DNA from: Ulvibacterium sp.
Lineage (GTDB): Bacteria > Bacteroidota > Bacteroidia > Flavobacteriales > Flavobacteriaceae
DNA length: 64,000 bases
Direction of reading: 5' to 3'
Assembly (NCBI RefSeq): GCF_028285715.1
Contig: NZ_JANQOO010000017.1
Coordinates: 124,001-188,000 of the forward strand
Shown here in pieces: positions 43,585 through 52,268 of this stretch (the first letter of the stretch is position 1; each line of letters starts with the position of its first letter). The notes beneath the pieces were generated by a model. That model was given only the letters and a program-made list of their open reading frames with translations, was not told the origin of the DNA and did not search any database. Position numbers and translations under genes: made by a program.

Positions 43585-43740
43585 TTGAAGAAGGTATTTT
43601 TCAAGCTCTTGGCCCAACTAAATAAGGTGTTGCTACCAAGTTATACCAAAAGAGGATTAGATCTATCCCGGGCCTCCAAGCTGCAACTGGCCATTATCGG
43701 TTGGCGGTATTATGTTACCATAAATGCACTGGATCAATAG
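43585..43740 (+). CDS. Conserved small basic protein (51 aa, TTG start)
   Basis: The frame from the TTG at 43585 reads (M)KKVFFKLLAQLNKVLLPSYTKRGLDLSRASKLQLAIIGWRYYVTINALDQ. Short proteins of this form, with LNKxxLPSxTKRxxDLxxASKLQxAIIGWR, recur in Flavobacteriaceae as I remember them, so I treat it as real. The start is inferred: upstream residues of the track ORF overlap a terminator. It is a basic, helical and possibly RNA-associated protein; that is inference. It overlaps the convergent apt gene by 7 bp. Confidence 0.6.
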   Translation: MKKVFFKLLAQLNKVLLPSYTKRGLDLSRASKLQLAIIGWRYYVTINALDQ

Positions 43741-44243
43741 CGCATTAACGATTTCACGTCAAAACCGTTCAATTGTTCCCTACCTCTTAAAAAATCCAAT
43801 TCAATCAGGAAATTACACTGTACTATCTTTCCGCCCAGACGTTCTACCAGCGCACAGGTGGCCTTGGCGGTACCGCCCGTGGCCAGGACATCATCATGTA
43901 TCAAAACCCTATCTCCTTTGGAAATGCTATCCTCAAGAATTTCCAAGGTGTCCTGCCCATATTCCAGAGCATAGGTTTCCCCAACTACCTTTCCAGGAAG
44001 TTTTCCTGGCTTACGTACAGGAACAAAACCGGCGTTTAAGGACGAAGCCAAGACCGGTGCAAAGAAAAATCCGCGGCTTTCCATTCCTACCACGATATCG
44101 ATTTCATCATGGACCATTTGTACTAATCTTTCCGTTGTTGTCCGCAACGCTTTGGGGTTTTTTAAAAGTGGGGTAATGTCCTTAAAAAGAATCCCTTGAG
44201 AGGGAAAATCGGGTATATCGCGGATAAAGGTTTTTAGGTCCAT
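43734..44243 (-). CDS. apt: Adenine phosphoribosyltransferase
   Basis: A 169-aa purine salvage enzyme (adenine + PRPP to AMP). The start is the ATG at 44243 (MDLKTFIRDIPDFPSQGILFKDITPLL); the track start is a TTG. Visible are VVGMESRGFFFAPVLAS, VPVRKPGKLPG, the ALEYGQDTLEI flexible loop and the PRPP motif RVLIHDDVLATGGTAKA. Length matches E. coli Apt. Its start lies 66 bp from the tRNA-Arg gene, transcribed the other way. Confidence 0.96.
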   Translation of the reverse strand: MDLKTFIRDIPDFPSQGILFKDITPLLKNPKALRTTTERLVQMVHDEIDIVVGMESRGFFFAPVLASSLNAGFVPVRKPGKLPGKVVGETYALEYGQDTLEILEDSISKGDRVLIHDDVLATGGTAKATCALVERLGGKIVQCNFLIELDFLRGREQLNGFDVKSLMRY

Positions 44244-44284
44244 ATTTTTGGTCAATGTAATTTTGCCCTAAATTTAAAAAGAAA

Positions 44285-44292
44285 TATATTTG
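44285..44292 (+). promoter_or_regulatory. -7 element of tRNA-Arg
   Basis: TATATTTG (44285-44292), an exact TAnnTTTG, 17 bp before the mature tRNA 5' end. Confidence 0.6.
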
Positions 44293-44308
44293 CACCCCTT
44301 GTTGGAGA

Positions 44309-44382
44309 GGCCTCCTAGCTCAACTGAATAGAGCACTTGATTACGGCTCAAGAGGTTACAGGTTTGAATCCTGTGGAGGTCA
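44309..44382 (+). tRNA. tRNA-Arg (anticodon ACG)
   Basis: A 74-nt cloverleaf. The acceptor GGCCTCC pairs with GGAGGTC (one G-T), the D stem GCTC/GAGC, and the anticodon stem CTTGA/TCAAG around loop TTACGGC, giving anticodon ACG at 44343-44345. The T stem ACAGG/CCTGT encloses loop TTTGAAT. CCA is not encoded. The ACG wobble A is expected to be edited to inosine by TadA. It is followed by a terminator and by a partial copy of its 3' end. Confidence 0.95.
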
Positions 44383-44497
44383 CGAATAAATAGTTCAATA
44401 AGAAAAACGCCAAGTTCACTTGAGCGTTTTTTTGTTTGAATTATTTTCAAAGCGGAGCTTTGTCAGGATGTGCGTCAGCAAATCCTGTGGAGGTCAC
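44367..44497. repeat. 17-bp direct repeat of the tRNA-Arg 3' end (attachment-site-like)
   Basis: AATCCTGTGGAGGTCAC occurs at 44367-44383 (T-arm and acceptor end of tRNA-Arg) and again at 44481-44497, 114 bp apart. Sequence before the second copy does not resemble the rest of the tRNA, so it is not a duplicated gene. This is the pattern of attB/att copies left by tRNA-targeting integrases, here nearly empty. No integrase gene is in the window. Confidence 0.65.
44404..44433 (+). terminator. Terminator after tRNA-Arg
   Basis: AAAACGCCAAGT, TC loop, ACTTGAGCGTTTT with one bulged A, then TTTG. It begins 22 bp after the tRNA. Confidence 0.8.
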
Positions 44498-44506
44498 TTA
44501 AAGCGT

Positions 44507-44535
44507 AAACCCTATATGAAAATGCAGGGTTTTTG
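44507..44535 (+). terminator. Second terminator-like hairpin after the repeated tRNA end
   Basis: AAACCCT (44507-44513), 12-nt loop, AGGGTTT (44526-44532) and a T-tract. It follows the second copy of the tRNA 3' end as the first terminator follows the tRNA itself. The rest of the gap to 44877 contains no gene I can support. Confidence 0.55.
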
Positions 44536-44877
44536 ATTTTATATAACTTTTGATTTTAGTCGAAATTAATAGAAGAAAGGTCTACAATGTTGACCGAATG
44601 AAAACTGCCTGAAAAATTCCCGCAAAAGGCAAATTACCAAAACCATTAAAAAAGACCAGAAAAGAGACTCCTAATTATTAGAAACATTTCGATTATTGAA
44701 TGGTTTCAAAAAACGGCCGTTTCATAAAATATGTTGAGAAATCCAGTAGATTCCGACTAAACTCCGGTCCTTGGAACAAAAAACTTTAATATCGTATATG
44801 GATATCTCAAGTGGATCCTTATAAAGAATGGCTTATCTCGGAGATAACTTGTAAATTACATTTAATGAGCTCCCCAA

Positions 44878-46716
44878 CTATTTTCTATTTATGTACATGT
44901 AGTATGCCCCTAAAATGGGCTCCTCTTTCTGGTCATTAAACCAACTTTGAATTTCAATATTCCCTTTGTCCAGTTCAAAGGTGAAATTTGCAGAAACATC
45001 CGTTTCGGAAATCTTTACCGATTTTTCCCTGCCTCCTATTTTTATCCGTGCCGAATATATCGGAAAACCGACACCTTTAACAAAAGTGCCGTCCGTTACT
45101 TTTTTCTCCGGAATTCCTTGTCTAACGCTAAAGTCGGATTCTTTGGGCCATCGGCGCAGTTCAAACTCATATTCTCCAGCTTCCGCTACGGATAAATGCC
45201 AGATTCCATTTTTTCTTGGCCCATAGCGGGTTTGTATTTGCTGATCGACAAAAACATCCAGCCACTCACACGCGGATACCAACATTGGATTTTCATATTC
45301 ACTTCCGATGATGACGCGTTGTGGTTCACGGACCATATCTTTTACCTCATCCCACCATTCGTCCAGATGGTCCCGCATTTTTGCAACAACCTCTGGATTG
45401 TCTGCGGCTACATCGTTATCCTGATGGGGGTCGGTCGAAATATTATACAGCTCGCGATTCTCAAGTAATCGCCAGTTTTTCCATAAGACTCCGGCACCAT
45501 CTTTCATGGGGATGGCTGGATTTTCGTTTGTATAGTTTACCCGGAACATGGGCATTCGGCTGTAGTTTATGACCAACATTCTATCATCCAGTTTTTCTTT
45601 CTCTCCTCTAAGTAATGGGGAAAGGTCCACACCGTCCAGCTTTTTGGGGATATCTGTGATTCCCGACATGGATGACAGTGTAGGCAATAAATCCTGGACA
45701 TGACATAGCTCTTCTATTTTTGACGGTAGTTTTGACAAATGTTGGGGAGTTTTCATTAAAAGGGGAACGCGATGTCCACCTTCCCAGAGGGTTGTTTTCC
45801 CTCCTTTCATACCTGCATTAAAATAGTCCTTCCCAAATGTGCTTCCGTTGTCCGTGAGAAAAACCACTATGGTGTTTTCATCAAGACCGGATTTATCCAA
45901 AAAGTCCAGAAGCTTGCCCATATTATTATCAATGTTGGCTCCCATAGCCAAAAAACTGACTAATTCTTTTCGTTTTTCATCGTCCAGGTCTTTAAATAGT
46001 TTGGGATTTTTTCCTATTGCCTCTCGGATAGGATCTCGATAACGATCGGGGACAAAATGAGGCCAGTGGGCGGCATTAAGCGCAATATAGGTGAAGAACG
46101 ATTTTTTTGAGTCAGCACTTTTCTCCATCCACTTGATACTTTCATCAAAGAATACATCGGTACAATATCCTTCAAAAGCCTCCCTTTCTCCGTTATGAAT
46201 GTAGGTGTCGTCAAAATAGTCATTGTCCCAATAATCTGGTAAACTGTTAATATGTGAAGATGGGAACCATATGGCTTCTTCAAAACCACGGTCTTCTGGT
46301 CGGAAAGGATAATTATCGCCCAAATGCCATTTCCCAAAAAGGCCGGTAGCGTAACCATTTTCCTTAAATACATCGGCCATGGTCTTTAGTTCAGGACGTA
46401 GCAAGGTTCTTCCACTGCTGACATTAATGGCCCCATTTCTAAAGGCATCCATTCCGGTTAATAGTTGCCCTCTTGTAGGTGTACACATTGGGGCCACATG
46501 GAAATCCGTAAATCGGGTTCCTTCCTTGGCCAACCTATCTATGTGAGGTGTATGTGTTACTGGGTTTCCATTGAAAGAGAACTCACCATAACCCTGATCA
46601 TCGGTCATTACAATAATAACATTGGGCGGTGCGCTTTCTTCAGGAGGATTCGAAGTACATGACGTAAATACAATGGCAACACTACAAATAAGGAACTTGA
46701 ATGTTTTCATTTTCAT
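44878..46716 (-). CDS. S1-family sulfatase lipoprotein
   Basis: A 612-aa exported sulfatase. MKMKTFKFLICSVAIVFTSC is a lipoprotein signal. The alkaline-phosphatase-fold metal site starts with VIIVMTDDQGYGE (Asp39-Asp40). The formylglycine motif is C78-T-P-T-R, so an anaerobic or aerobic maturase should activate it. FGKWHLGD and VVFLTDNGSTFGKD carry further active-site residues. A C-terminal beta-rich region (residues about 470-612, EFELRRWPKESDF) may bind carbohydrate. It should remove sulfate from a glycan in the adjacent utilisation locus. Last gene on the locus's minus strand. Confidence 0.93.
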   Translation of the reverse strand: MKMKTFKFLICSVAIVFTSCTSNPPEESAPPNVIIVMTDDQGYGEFSFNGNPVTHTPHIDRLAKEGTRFTDFHVAPMCTPTRGQLLTGMDAFRNGAINVSSGRTLLRPELKTMADVFKENGYATGLFGKWHLGDNYPFRPEDRGFEEAIWFPSSHINSLPDYWDNDYFDDTYIHNGEREAFEGYCTDVFFDESIKWMEKSADSKKSFFTYIALNAAHWPHFVPDRYRDPIREAIGKNPKLFKDLDDEKRKELVSFLAMGANIDNNMGKLLDFLDKSGLDENTIVVFLTDNGSTFGKDYFNAGMKGGKTTLWEGGHRVPLLMKTPQHLSKLPSKIEELCHVQDLLPTLSSMSGITDIPKKLDGVDLSPLLRGEKEKLDDRMLVINYSRMPMFRVNYTNENPAIPMKDGAGVLWKNWRLLENRELYNISTDPHQDNDVAADNPEVVAKMRDHLDEWWDEVKDMVREPQRVIIGSEYENPMLVSACEWLDVFVDQQIQTRYGPRKNGIWHLSVAEAGEYEFELRRWPKESDFSVRQGIPEKKVTDGTFVKGVGFPIYSARIKIGGREKSVKISETDVSANFTFELDKGNIEIQSWFNDQKEEPILGAYYMYINRK

Positions 46717-46789
46717 TTAATTGACCTGTTCATACTAATTTCTGTTCTCTTGAGAGGTATTCAAATGACCTATTTCCGATTTGATCCAA

Positions 46790-47806
46790 TCATTTCCGTG
46801 ATGCCCAAAATTCTTCCAACTTTCTATATAACATTTTGAAAGTGCCATTGCGATCCACTTTTTTGCACCGCAAAAATTTACCGTTCGTTTTATAAAAATT
46901 ATAGTCCATATAGGTAGTTATAGTGGGACAAACCGTTTCTTCCCATTGGCCCAATTCAGGATCGATCAAAACAGCGATGTCCCCAAGGTCAAAAAAACCC
47001 TTTTTTGTACCTTGCCAATAGTCACTTTTAAAACGGTAATTGTAGAGGTACTTACCAAGTTCCCCAAAGGGCTCTACCTTCTCTTTGGATTCCTCCATAG
47101 TACCTGCCGATAAATTCGTCCCCGTATCAAAAAGCACCAATGGAACCGGCGAATGAAACAACATACGGGCCGCGTGCATGTCTCCCTTCACATTGTAGTT
47201 ATGTGCACGATAGGGCCACGTATTCTCCGTACGGCCATGCCAAAAAAAGATAATCCTATCGGCAATTTTGGGTTCTTTGAGATAGGCGGATGCCAAATCA
47301 GTGGCGGAACCCAGGCCTATGACCCATAAGGGATTTTCCTTTGACCCTTCCATAGCCTTTTCTATAATAAAATCGACTCCTTCAGAGTGGCTTGGCTCAA
47401 ACTGATATTGCATGGGATGTGAACCTGCGTATACCGGATATTTTCCCTTTAGACCAGCTTTGTCCAAGATGGTCTTGATAACACTGACCGATTCGCTGAT
47501 GCTCTTTTTCCCAACTCCAAAAACGTGATCAAAATTGCTTCCTACAAAACCTTCAATTTGCAACCTTTCTGGAGAGAGAATAGCTAGTGCAATGGCCCAA
47601 ACGTCATCAATCTCATTTTTGGCATCGGTTACTATGATTGTTCGAATCTTTTCATCGTTAGGTGGAATTATTGGGACGGTTTCCTTTATACCATGATACA
47701 CATCCTCTTGTCCGAAAACTGCAATTGAAAAGAAAATAAATATGAGGATTTTTAAGTTACTTATTGTTTTGAATACTCTGTTTTGATTTATGGTTTCGCT
47801 TCTCAT
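46790..47806 (-). CDS. Nucleoside hydrolase-like secreted protein (first of two)
   Basis: A 338-aa protein of the inosine-uridine nucleoside hydrolase fold. A signal peptide (LKILIFIFFSIAVFGQ) is followed by IIVTDAKNEIDDVWAIALA, the DxxNExDD calcium-binding signature at residues 61-68. PLWVIGLGSATDLASAYLKEP and PLVLFDTGTNLSAGTM are further family elements, and the final DLGDIAVLIDPEL supplies the last metal Asp. Its location in a glycan locus makes a glycosidase role on a non-nucleoside substrate plausible; that is inference. Confidence 0.85.
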   Translation of the reverse strand: MRSETINQNRVFKTISNLKILIFIFFSIAVFGQEDVYHGIKETVPIIPPNDEKIRTIIVTDAKNEIDDVWAIALAILSPERLQIEGFVGSNFDHVFGVGKKSISESVSVIKTILDKAGLKGKYPVYAGSHPMQYQFEPSHSEGVDFIIEKAMEGSKENPLWVIGLGSATDLASAYLKEPKIADRIIFFWHGRTENTWPYRAHNYNVKGDMHAARMLFHSPVPLVLFDTGTNLSAGTMEESKEKVEPFGELGKYLYNYRFKSDYWQGTKKGFFDLGDIAVLIDPELGQWEETVCPTITTYMDYNFYKTNGKFLRCKKVDRNGTFKMLYRKLEEFWASRK

Positions 47807-47887
47807 TATATGTTTTTGTTAATTGTATAATCTTAGTTTCTGGTGCCATCAGATAGCTATCTGATCAGTGGCAAATGGTTGCCCGTT

Positions 47888-48991
47888 TTATTTAGAAATG
47901 GCCACTCCTATATATGAATCGGCGGTTCCATAATATAAAAACCATTTCGATCGGAAATGCACAAGCCCTTCGCCAAATACGGTTCCGGACTTATATTGAC
48001 CCGTCATCTCGTGCGGCAATGTAGGTTTGAGCAGACAAGTATCGGAACGAAAAATGACTTTTTCAGGATTATTAATATCAAAAACCGCTTTTCCTACCGA
48101 ATACGTGCCCTTTGGTAAATTGTTATCGCGTGTGGCATCATCGGAGTTTTTACCATTATAGAATAGCACAATACCTTCATCATTAATCAATGCCGGTGGC
48201 CCGCATTCCGCTAATGCGCTGTCAAATTTATTCTTCCTTGCCCCCAGAATTACCTTGAGTTCATTATCTTCATTCAACAGAGGAATCCAGTCTATCAAAT
48301 TATCGGACCAGGCAAGATTGACAAAATGCTCCCCCCAATACATCCAATATTTTCCATTTATTTTTGCCACAATCTGTTTGCCTCCTTCCATTTTTGTAAC
48401 AATGGAGCCTGACTTTGACCAATGATCCAAAAATTTTCCTTTGTGAGCTTTGGCAAATGCAAGTCCCTTTTTTTTCCACGTCATTAGGTCCTTTGAAACT
48501 GCAATACTTAATCTAGCAATTTTATGATTCCATGAAGTATAGGTCATCACATATAAACCATCTTCCGTTTCCACAATTCTTGGGTCCTCACAACCACCTG
48601 GATAATCATATTGCATAAATTGACCATTATCGGGATACAAGACTGGAGTTGGATGTTTTGTGAAATGAATTCCATCATCACTATAGGCCAAACCAATCCT
48701 CGAAGTTCGCCCTCCAAGAGTGGCTTTAGGATTATCTTCACAGCGCATAAACAAGTAAACCTTATTGTCTTTAACTAGGGCAGCAGGATTAAAAACATCT
48801 GCTTTTTGCCACTGTACAACTTCTTTTTTTATGGGACAAGTAAAAGTAAAAGACGAATCTGCCTGAACAATAGGATTCTCTTTTGGTTTATAAAACGATT
48901 GAAAATCCCATTCTGAAGAGGGAGGGGTATTACATCCAAAGGCTAATGAAAAAATTGCCAATGCGAAAAACTTATTATAACTCTTATTCAT
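47888..48991 (-). CDS. GH130-like glycoside hydrolase/phosphorylase lipoprotein
   Basis: A 367-aa five-bladed beta-propeller enzyme. MNKSYNKFFALAIFSLAFGC (ATG at 48991; the track also offers 49003) is a lipoprotein signal. GGCEDPRIVETEDGLYVMTYTSW (about 132-154 from this start) and the C-terminal LYYGTADSYIGVA are GH130 hallmarks. Characterised GH130 enzymes cleave or phosphorolyse beta-mannosides. Being a lipoprotein, it acts outside the cytoplasm, so hydrolysis is likelier than phosphorolysis. The subfamily is not assignable by eye; GH43-like enzymes are the alternative. Confidence 0.8.
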   Translation of the reverse strand: MNKSYNKFFALAIFSLAFGCNTPPSSEWDFQSFYKPKENPIVQADSSFTFTCPIKKEVVQWQKADVFNPAALVKDNKVYLFMRCEDNPKATLGGRTSRIGLAYSDDGIHFTKHPTPVLYPDNGQFMQYDYPGGCEDPRIVETEDGLYVMTYTSWNHKIARLSIAVSKDLMTWKKKGLAFAKAHKGKFLDHWSKSGSIVTKMEGGKQIVAKINGKYWMYWGEHFVNLAWSDNLIDWIPLLNEDNELKVILGARKNKFDSALAECGPPALINDEGIVLFYNGKNSDDATRDNNLPKGTYSVGKAVFDINNPEKVIFRSDTCLLKPTLPHEMTGQYKSGTVFGEGLVHFRSKWFLYYGTADSYIGVAISK

Positions 48992-49180
48992 TATGTGCTT
49001 CATGTAGATGTTTTGAATCGTTCCTATTTTATTTGCTTGTAATTGATCTTTGCTACTCTGAGACCGAGGCCCCTAATAAAGAGATTTTCGTTTCCATTTC
49101 TGTTGAGCTTGTGCTCGGAATGGATTTGAAAATAGTGTCCCAGGGGCAAGGAACTATTTCTCATTCTTATACAACTTTTT

Positions 49181-50179
49181 CTAATCAAAATTGTTCAAAA
49201 CCTTATAAAAATCCGCGATGATGCCTTCTTTATTGAAATGCTCCCAGATAAGGATTTTTCTAGGATTTTTGGGCTGTTCCATCCATACTTTATCAACCAT
49301 GGTCGGGCATGGAATTTCAGTAGCTTTGGCCCATTTGGGATTTTTGACGATAGCAACGGCGGCCATATCAAAAAGAGATCTGGATGGTGGGTCACCGTGG
49401 TAATCGATATGGGTAAAAAGATTTATGGAATAATCCCCAAAATTGTTGAATTCACCGCCATGTCGTCCTACAATATATGTCCTTATTCTTGGCCCAACTC
49501 CCGGCATTTTCGAGTTTATTTCGGTTTGGGTAACACGAACGGCATCCGTGCCAGAAGGTTTTCCGTATCTAACGGTGACCATTTCGAATGGTATGTTGGT
49601 CTTTAGAATATAGTTCATAGACTCAATGTCGTTGTCCAGATTGTATTCTCCGGGATCTGGATAATTGGCACCAAGCCAAACCAAGCGGATATTGTTCACA
49701 ATGGTAGGGTCTTTTTTTAAGGCTAATGCCATGTTAGTAAGCTTGCCAACGGCTATGACCACTAATTTTTCATCGGTATGTCTTTTTGCTTCGGAAATAA
49801 TAAAATCAACAGCTTTGAATCCATCAAAAGTTGCATTTTTTAAATCGCCCTTTATCTCGGAAAAGGAGCCATTGGCTCCCTCTATCAAAGGTATTTTTTC
49901 CCTTACATTGAAAAGCTTCATGATACGTTCGGCTTCCTTGTAATGACTATCAACAGCTCCCCCATTCCGCGTGGCATTGACCGTAACAGCCTTAATATCA
50001 AAATAATCCTGATTGGAAAATAGATAGGCCAGTGCATGTTGGTCATCCAGTTCATTGTTGGCATCGGTATCAAAAATGACAGCTAACTTTTTGGACGAAG
50101 AATCAGCTTTTTTGGGCTTGAAAGAACCAAACAAGATTAAAAAAGATGAAATAAATAAAAAAGTGATTAATGTTCTCAT
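49181..50179 (-). CDS. Nucleoside hydrolase-like secreted protein (second of two)
   Basis: A 332-aa exported protein (MRTLITFLFISSFLILFGSF). The metal motif DTDANNELDDQHALAYL (DTDxxxExDD) lies at residues 37-46. LVVIAVGKLTNMALALKKDP, LVWLGANYPDPGEYNL and the C-terminal SLFDMAAVAIVKNPKWA follow the nucleoside hydrolase fold. It is clearly diverged from the copy at 46790, not a recent duplicate. Both flank the GH130 gene. The substrate is unknown. Confidence 0.87.
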   Translation of the reverse strand: MRTLITFLFISSFLILFGSFKPKKADSSSKKLAVIFDTDANNELDDQHALAYLFSNQDYFDIKAVTVNATRNGGAVDSHYKEAERIMKLFNVREKIPLIEGANGSFSEIKGDLKNATFDGFKAVDFIISEAKRHTDEKLVVIAVGKLTNMALALKKDPTIVNNIRLVWLGANYPDPGEYNLDNDIESMNYILKTNIPFEMVTVRYGKPSGTDAVRVTQTEINSKMPGVGPRIRTYIVGRHGGEFNNFGDYSINLFTHIDYHGDPPSRSLFDMAAVAIVKNPKWAKATEIPCPTMVDKVWMEQPKNPRKILIWEHFNKEGIIADFYKVLNNFD

Positions 50180-50328
50180 ATTGTGCAGGTTAATACTTTT
50201 TGTTTCTAGCTTAGATGCTCAGATCGATTTCAAGAACGTAACATGCCTTTTGTATTCTTTAAGACCAAAGTCCATTTTTCCCTACTTACTGGGCAAGTTG
50301 GAGCCTTAAAGATTCATTGAAGAAAATA

Positions 50329-50352
50329 GGAACGAAGGTTTCCCGACGTTCC
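50329..50352 (-). terminator. Terminator-like hairpin after the FAD oxidoreductase gene
   Basis: Read on the minus strand, GGAACG (50352-50347), a 12-nt loop, CGTTCC (50334-50329), then TATTTTCTT. It lies about 180 bp downstream of the FAD oxidoreductase stop and separates the SusCD-oxidoreductase unit from the hydrolase unit. The rest of the 355-bp gap 50180-50534 holds nothing else that I can support. Confidence 0.5.
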
Positions 50353-50534
50353 CATTTTCAAAAAAAACTAACTCAAACTAACAAAGGTTTTATATTCTTT
50401 TATTGAATAGGTTCATTTGCACTATGCGGAAACCTACCTTCTACGAATGGCAAATATTTTCAACAAAATGATAACTGCAAGGAGTTGTCAATACTCCTCC
50501 TAAAGTGCAGGAAACATCATTGAAAGTGTATTCT

Positions 50535-52163
50535 TTATTCGTTATCATAGTCATCATATTCTCCCAACTCTTCAATTTTATAGATTACCCCTTCCTTGGC
50601 TAATTGTTCTCTCAAGGCACTAAGTTTCAATTCAGCAGGAGTTGTCTTGTTCTTCACTGTTAAAGCCCCAGCCGTTCCAGCAACATGGCCCATCTGCATC
50701 CATGTAGATTCTAGCCGATATGAGCAGAATGCTACATGGGACAATGAACTGCACACGGGAACCAATAGGTTGGAGACTTCATCAGTTTTGGGAAGTAGAA
50801 TCCTGTAGGGAATCTCGTAAGGTTCGGTCACCTTATGCCAAATTCTTCCCTCGTTGGTAAAGGTTGAATCGGAGACCTGAACCCTTTGCACATGGTGCGA
50901 ATCGATCCAATGGGAACCCAACATGACCGCATCTTCTTTGCTCCTCTCATCCAAGATATCTTTTTGGGTGAAAACAAAATCTCCAACCATCCGCCGTGCT
51001 TCCCTTATGTATAGGTAATAAGGAAAGTGATCATTGTCTATAAATTCATCTTTGCAAAAGCCATAGGAACGCATCTCCTGTTGTAGCTTTTCAGGAACCG
51101 ACTCGTCATGGCCAAGAAAATATAGAAATCCAAGGGTATAGGATTTGTGGTCATCAAATATTTTCTTACGTGTTGCATAGTCGGCATCTGGATATTCCCT
51201 ATTGCCTCCAAAAAGCCCCAAGGAGATTAGGGCGTCCTGCTTATTGTTGAACTCAAACTTTCCGCTGCCTCTTTCATAGATTCCCATCAACCTATTTAGC
51301 TTAGTCTCCGGGTAATTTTTCAAATAATCCCGCAATAGGTCGAACTGAGAAGGTTCGTAGTCGTCAGGTTTTGGAATCTCCACCTTGTTACTATCAATCT
51401 TGGTAGCTGACAGGCGAAAATTATAATTCATTACCCTGTCATCCCCAGTACCCGGTTTTAGTCCGGAATCCTTTGAAAAATAGGGTAGTATTTTACCATG
51501 GCGATCTATTGTCCGTGCACTAAGGGTGTCATCCATGAAACGTATGCCCGCATAAGACTCGTTATAGGTGCTTTTATCCTCGCGCCCATAAGTATAGGAG
51601 ACATCGGATCGCGCCATTAAATCACCTTCATAAGATGCATCTATGAACATTTTCCCATTTACTGTGGTACCGTCAGTAAGAACAATTTGATCAATCGTTT
51701 TGTTCTTTTTACTAACAGAGTCCACATATTTACCATAGAGCACAGTGACCTCCGCTTCCTTAAGCATCTCAACGTACAGTTCTTCTGCGATATGGGATTC
51801 AAAAAAGAACGCAGGGTCACCCTTTTCAAAATTCAACATTCTTCCATCATGAAATGTCTCAAAATATCCATCAGGGAATTGCTCTCCCATGCGGACATAA
51901 AACTCCAATGCAATCCCGGTAATCGCCTTATTGATCATATGTTCCGATTCTGCTGTGTTTATGCCGCTTGTACTGAGTCCGCCCACATGATTGGTCTGTT
52001 CTATAAGCAGTACCTTGGCACCGTTCCTCGATGCCGCTACAGCTGAGATGACTCCTCCAGGGGTTCCTCCATATACTACCACATCAAAGAATTCTCCTTC
52101 TTGACATGAACATGGGCAAATGATGAGTAATACGAGCGAATAAAAGAATATCCATTTTTTCAT
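50535..52163 (-). CDS. FAD-dependent oxidoreductase (FAD_oxidored type), exported
   Basis: A 542-aa flavoprotein. The track start at 52223 is early; MKKWIFFYSLVLLIICPCSCQ at 52163 gives a lipoprotein-type signal. FFDVVVYGGTPGGVISAVAASRNGAKVLLIEQ is the FAD-binding Rossmann start, with GGTPGG replacing GxGxxG as is normal for the pfam12831 family. VGGLSTSGINTAES and LFIDASYEGDLMARSDVSYTYGRE-type blocks (here MFIDASYEGDLMARS) are diagnostic. Such genes are frequent in marine and gut PULs; the reaction is uncharacterised. It lies downstream of susD. Confidence 0.87.
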   Translation of the reverse strand: MKKWIFFYSLVLLIICPCSCQEGEFFDVVVYGGTPGGVISAVAASRNGAKVLLIEQTNHVGGLSTSGINTAESEHMINKAITGIALEFYVRMGEQFPDGYFETFHDGRMLNFEKGDPAFFFESHIAEELYVEMLKEAEVTVLYGKYVDSVSKKNKTIDQIVLTDGTTVNGKMFIDASYEGDLMARSDVSYTYGREDKSTYNESYAGIRFMDDTLSARTIDRHGKILPYFSKDSGLKPGTGDDRVMNYNFRLSATKIDSNKVEIPKPDDYEPSQFDLLRDYLKNYPETKLNRLMGIYERGSGKFEFNNKQDALISLGLFGGNREYPDADYATRKKIFDDHKSYTLGFLYFLGHDESVPEKLQQEMRSYGFCKDEFIDNDHFPYYLYIREARRMVGDFVFTQKDILDERSKEDAVMLGSHWIDSHHVQRVQVSDSTFTNEGRIWHKVTEPYEIPYRILLPKTDEVSNLLVPVCSSLSHVAFCSYRLESTWMQMGHVAGTAGALTVKNKTTPAELKLSALREQLAKEGVIYKIEELGEYDDYDNE

Positions 52164-52268
52164 ATGATGAAAAGTTTTAGCTAACAAATATTTATAATAA
52201 AAAGATGTCATCAATTCGCACAAAAATTTAAAATAGGCGGGGTTTCAAACCATGCCTTCTTTCTTGGA

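Noticed and set aside
44383-44877. Prophage or integrative element at the tRNA
   Set aside because: No integrase, excisionase or phage gene is visible; only the short repeat remains, so an intact element is not claimed.
45196-46373. Plus- and minus-strand ORFs inside the sulfatase gene
   Set aside because: Shadow frames of a single 612-aa gene with family motifs throughout.
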